IMG/VR virus record: IMGVR_UViG_3300017714_000033
Span: 1 to 42,014 of that record
DNA length: 42,014 bases
Direction: 5' to 3' (one strand)
DNA from: a virus
Below are positions 40,720 through 42,014 of this stretch, one piece after another. The position numbers were made by a program, and so were the translations under genes. Every line of letters begins with the position of its first letter. Position 1 is the first letter of the stretch. Below the pieces are notes generated by a model that made no database searches, was not told the DNA's origin, and saw only the letters and a list, made by a program, of their open reading frames with translations.

Positions 40720-42000
40720 ATGTCAAATGATAATACAATGATTAAGACGCACAAAATGATAAATGCCCCTAGAGAGTTAATCTCGGTAGGGATTGAAGAG
40801 GTTGCTAATGCACCTCAACTATGGAGTAATGTTAGCCACGTTACTCAACTTCTCGGAGAAGTTAAGTTCACTAAAACTAGTTTAGTTCATGCCGTAAGAG
40901 CAGTTAACAGAGTTCTTAGATTGGAAGGAATAAAACCAATTTCAACAAGTAAGAAAACAAAAGAAGATATTATTGACGAACTAGATAGACTATGTTATCA
41001 AGATACAGAAATGTACGGATTCTCAATTAACAAAAACAAAAACTTGCTATTGACTAAGAAAACATTAGTTGACTTCGCTCATGCTGGATTATTAACACAG
41101 GAACTAGGATTGAAATCATACTTGAGATTCAAGAGTACTTCCCAAGAAGTTGAATCAATAGTTACAACAGGTCACGATTCATTCAGTAAAAAGAACTGGG
41201 TAAACTCAGCATGTGAGACAGAAGGATTCGTTGGTCGTCATGCCTTGAGTGGATTCGGTACATTTACAGAAGAAAGAAACCTATGCAATAACAACAAAGA
41301 TGTTCAAACATATGGGATTGAGGACTATGCTGATTGTTATACAGAGAACGGCGTTCTGGGCTATGCTAGAAAAGGAACGACAACTTGTCAAGTATGTGGA
41401 GGAAAGGCAGAGTTAGAGTGGCATAGACCAAGCGTTTCAAAGAAGAATGGTACATTTCTAGGAATGCCATTCATTAGAATGACACGTTCACCATTCAAGG
41501 AAGTAACAATGTCAGCAAGAACAGAAATGAAACAAAAGAAAATATACATGCCAGTTCACAACGACGATGGAGAGATAACAGGATATGAAGACCAATTAGT
41601 TGATAGTAGAATTAAAACAGAATCAATTCAACCTAAATTAGTTCCTGTTCATATTCAGAAAAACGGTGGCAGGGTTGCTAGAAAAATCAACGGACGAACC
41701 GTGTGGGTTGATGTGTACTTTCAACAGTTAGTATTCGAGTCAGAAAGTAGTCAATCATTCGCTGTATGGTGTGCCGTTGAATGTAGCGGTATTGAGAGCA
41801 AGAAATACTTAGACAAGGTATTCATGCCTCACCCCAGTTCATTATCACAGATATTGACTAATACGCTATTGAATGATGCCAACCTAAACTTCCCAAAGAA
41901 GAACAGAGTAACAGAACTAGACGAACTAGTGAATTATGAAATGGGTTCAGATAAATTCGATAGAGATTATTCTGTTGAAGATGGTGCGGGGGTGGTCTGA
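40720..42000 (+). CDS. unrecognised protein with CxxC zinc motif (426 aa)
   Basis: ATG 40720 follows GGAGGTTG and a TATA-like box. The N-terminal 130 residues are helical (SHVTQLLGEVKF; SLVHAVRAVNRVLRLEG; DIIDELDRLCY). A central region has TTCQVCGGKAELEWHRP (C-x2-C plus His), a possible zinc site. The C-terminal part is beta-rich, ending acidic. No family recognised. Divergent from the leftward block and adjacent to the iteron region, it could encode an origin- or operator-binding protein, but no sequence feature proves it. Glycine codons favour GGA, whereas the tail genes favour GGT. It ends in a hairpin. Confidence 0.75.
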   Translation: MSNDNTMIKTHKMINAPRELISVGIEEVANAPQLWSNVSHVTQLLGEVKFTKTSLVHAVRAVNRVLRLEGIKPISTSKKTKEDIIDELDRLCYQDTEMYGFSINKNKNLLLTKKTLVDFAHAGLLTQELGLKSYLRFKSTSQEVESIVTTGHDSFSKKNWVNSACETEGFVGRHALSGFGTFTEERNLCNNNKDVQTYGIEDYADCYTENGVLGYARKGTTTCQVCGGKAELEWHRPSVSKKNGTFLGMPFIRMTRSPFKEVTMSARTEMKQKKIYMPVHNDDGEITGYEDQLVDSRIKTESIQPKLVPVHIQKNGGRVARKINGRTVWVDVYFQQLVFESESSQSFAVWCAVECSGIESKKYLDKVFMPHPSSLSQILTNTLLNDANLNFPKKNRVTELDELVNYEMGSDKFDRDYSVEDGAGVV

Positions 42001-42014
42001 AAATGACCTCCCCC
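41988..42014 (+). terminator. GC-rich hairpin at gene end
   Basis: GGGGGTGGTC (41988-41997) and GACCTCCCCC (42005-42014) pair with one mismatch around a 7-nt loop that includes the TGA stop of the 40720 gene. The window ends here, so a following T-run cannot be checked. Confidence 0.5.

Overview
This window looks like about 42 kb of a tailed double-stranded DNA virus of archaea. Three things point there. The replication genes are of archaeal/eukaryotic type: family B polymerase, RFC-like clamp loader, PCNA-like clamp, archaeo-eukaryotic primase and an ERCC4/XPF nuclease. TATA-like boxes lie 28-31 nt or 46-49 nt upstream of several starts, which fits leaderless and leadered archaeal messages. 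A tape-measure-like protein and a giant tail protein lie at the left edge. The overall set resembles marine archaeal tailed viruses such as the magroviruses, but that assignment is inference. No integrase, tRNA, rRNA, CRISPR array or insertion sequence was recognised.

Layout. 1-8096 is rightward and structural: the 3' part of a tape-measure-like gene, then one 2,413-codon tail/baseplate-like gene. 8089-39336 is one almost unbroken leftward block of 59 genes that meets the tail gene tail-to-tail with an 8-bp overlap. Its left half (8.1-26.9 kb) holds the replisome (nuclease, primase-polymerase, PD-(D/E)XK nuclease, PolB, clamp, RecA-like ATPase, SSB-like protein, RFC-like loader, AAA+ helicase candidate). 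A GroES/GroEL pair sits among the replication genes. The right half (27.1-39.3 kb) is mostly small unrecognised genes plus DUF932-, DUF2958-, MazG- and zinc-ribbon-like proteins. Most neighbours overlap by 4 bp (ATGA, GTGA or TTGA), and following this coupling reveals eight further genes of 27-66 codons. 39337-40719 is a non-coding AT-rich region packed with repeats, chiefly a 14-bp iteron, and is the best candidate for a replication origin or control region. 40720-42000 is a rightward unrecognised zinc-motif gene with different glycine codon use, ending in a GC-rich hairpin.

How it may work. The leftward block probably encodes nearly autonomous DNA replication. Primase starts chains, the AAA+ protein may unwind, and PolB with clamp and RFC-like loader extends. 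The SSB-like and RecA-like proteins and the nucleases handle single strands and junctions. The chaperonin pair may fold viral proteins. The iteron region lies between the leftward block and the right-hand gene and could control both replication and transcription.

The strongest unusual signals are an apparent total absence of GATC and of AGCT from the window, the iteron region together with a second motif found both there and in an intergenic region 13 kb away, and the viral groES-groEL pair. Several start codons were moved from the longest open frame to starts supported by a Shine-Dalgarno sequence, a TATA box or a coupled stop; alternatives are given in the entries.
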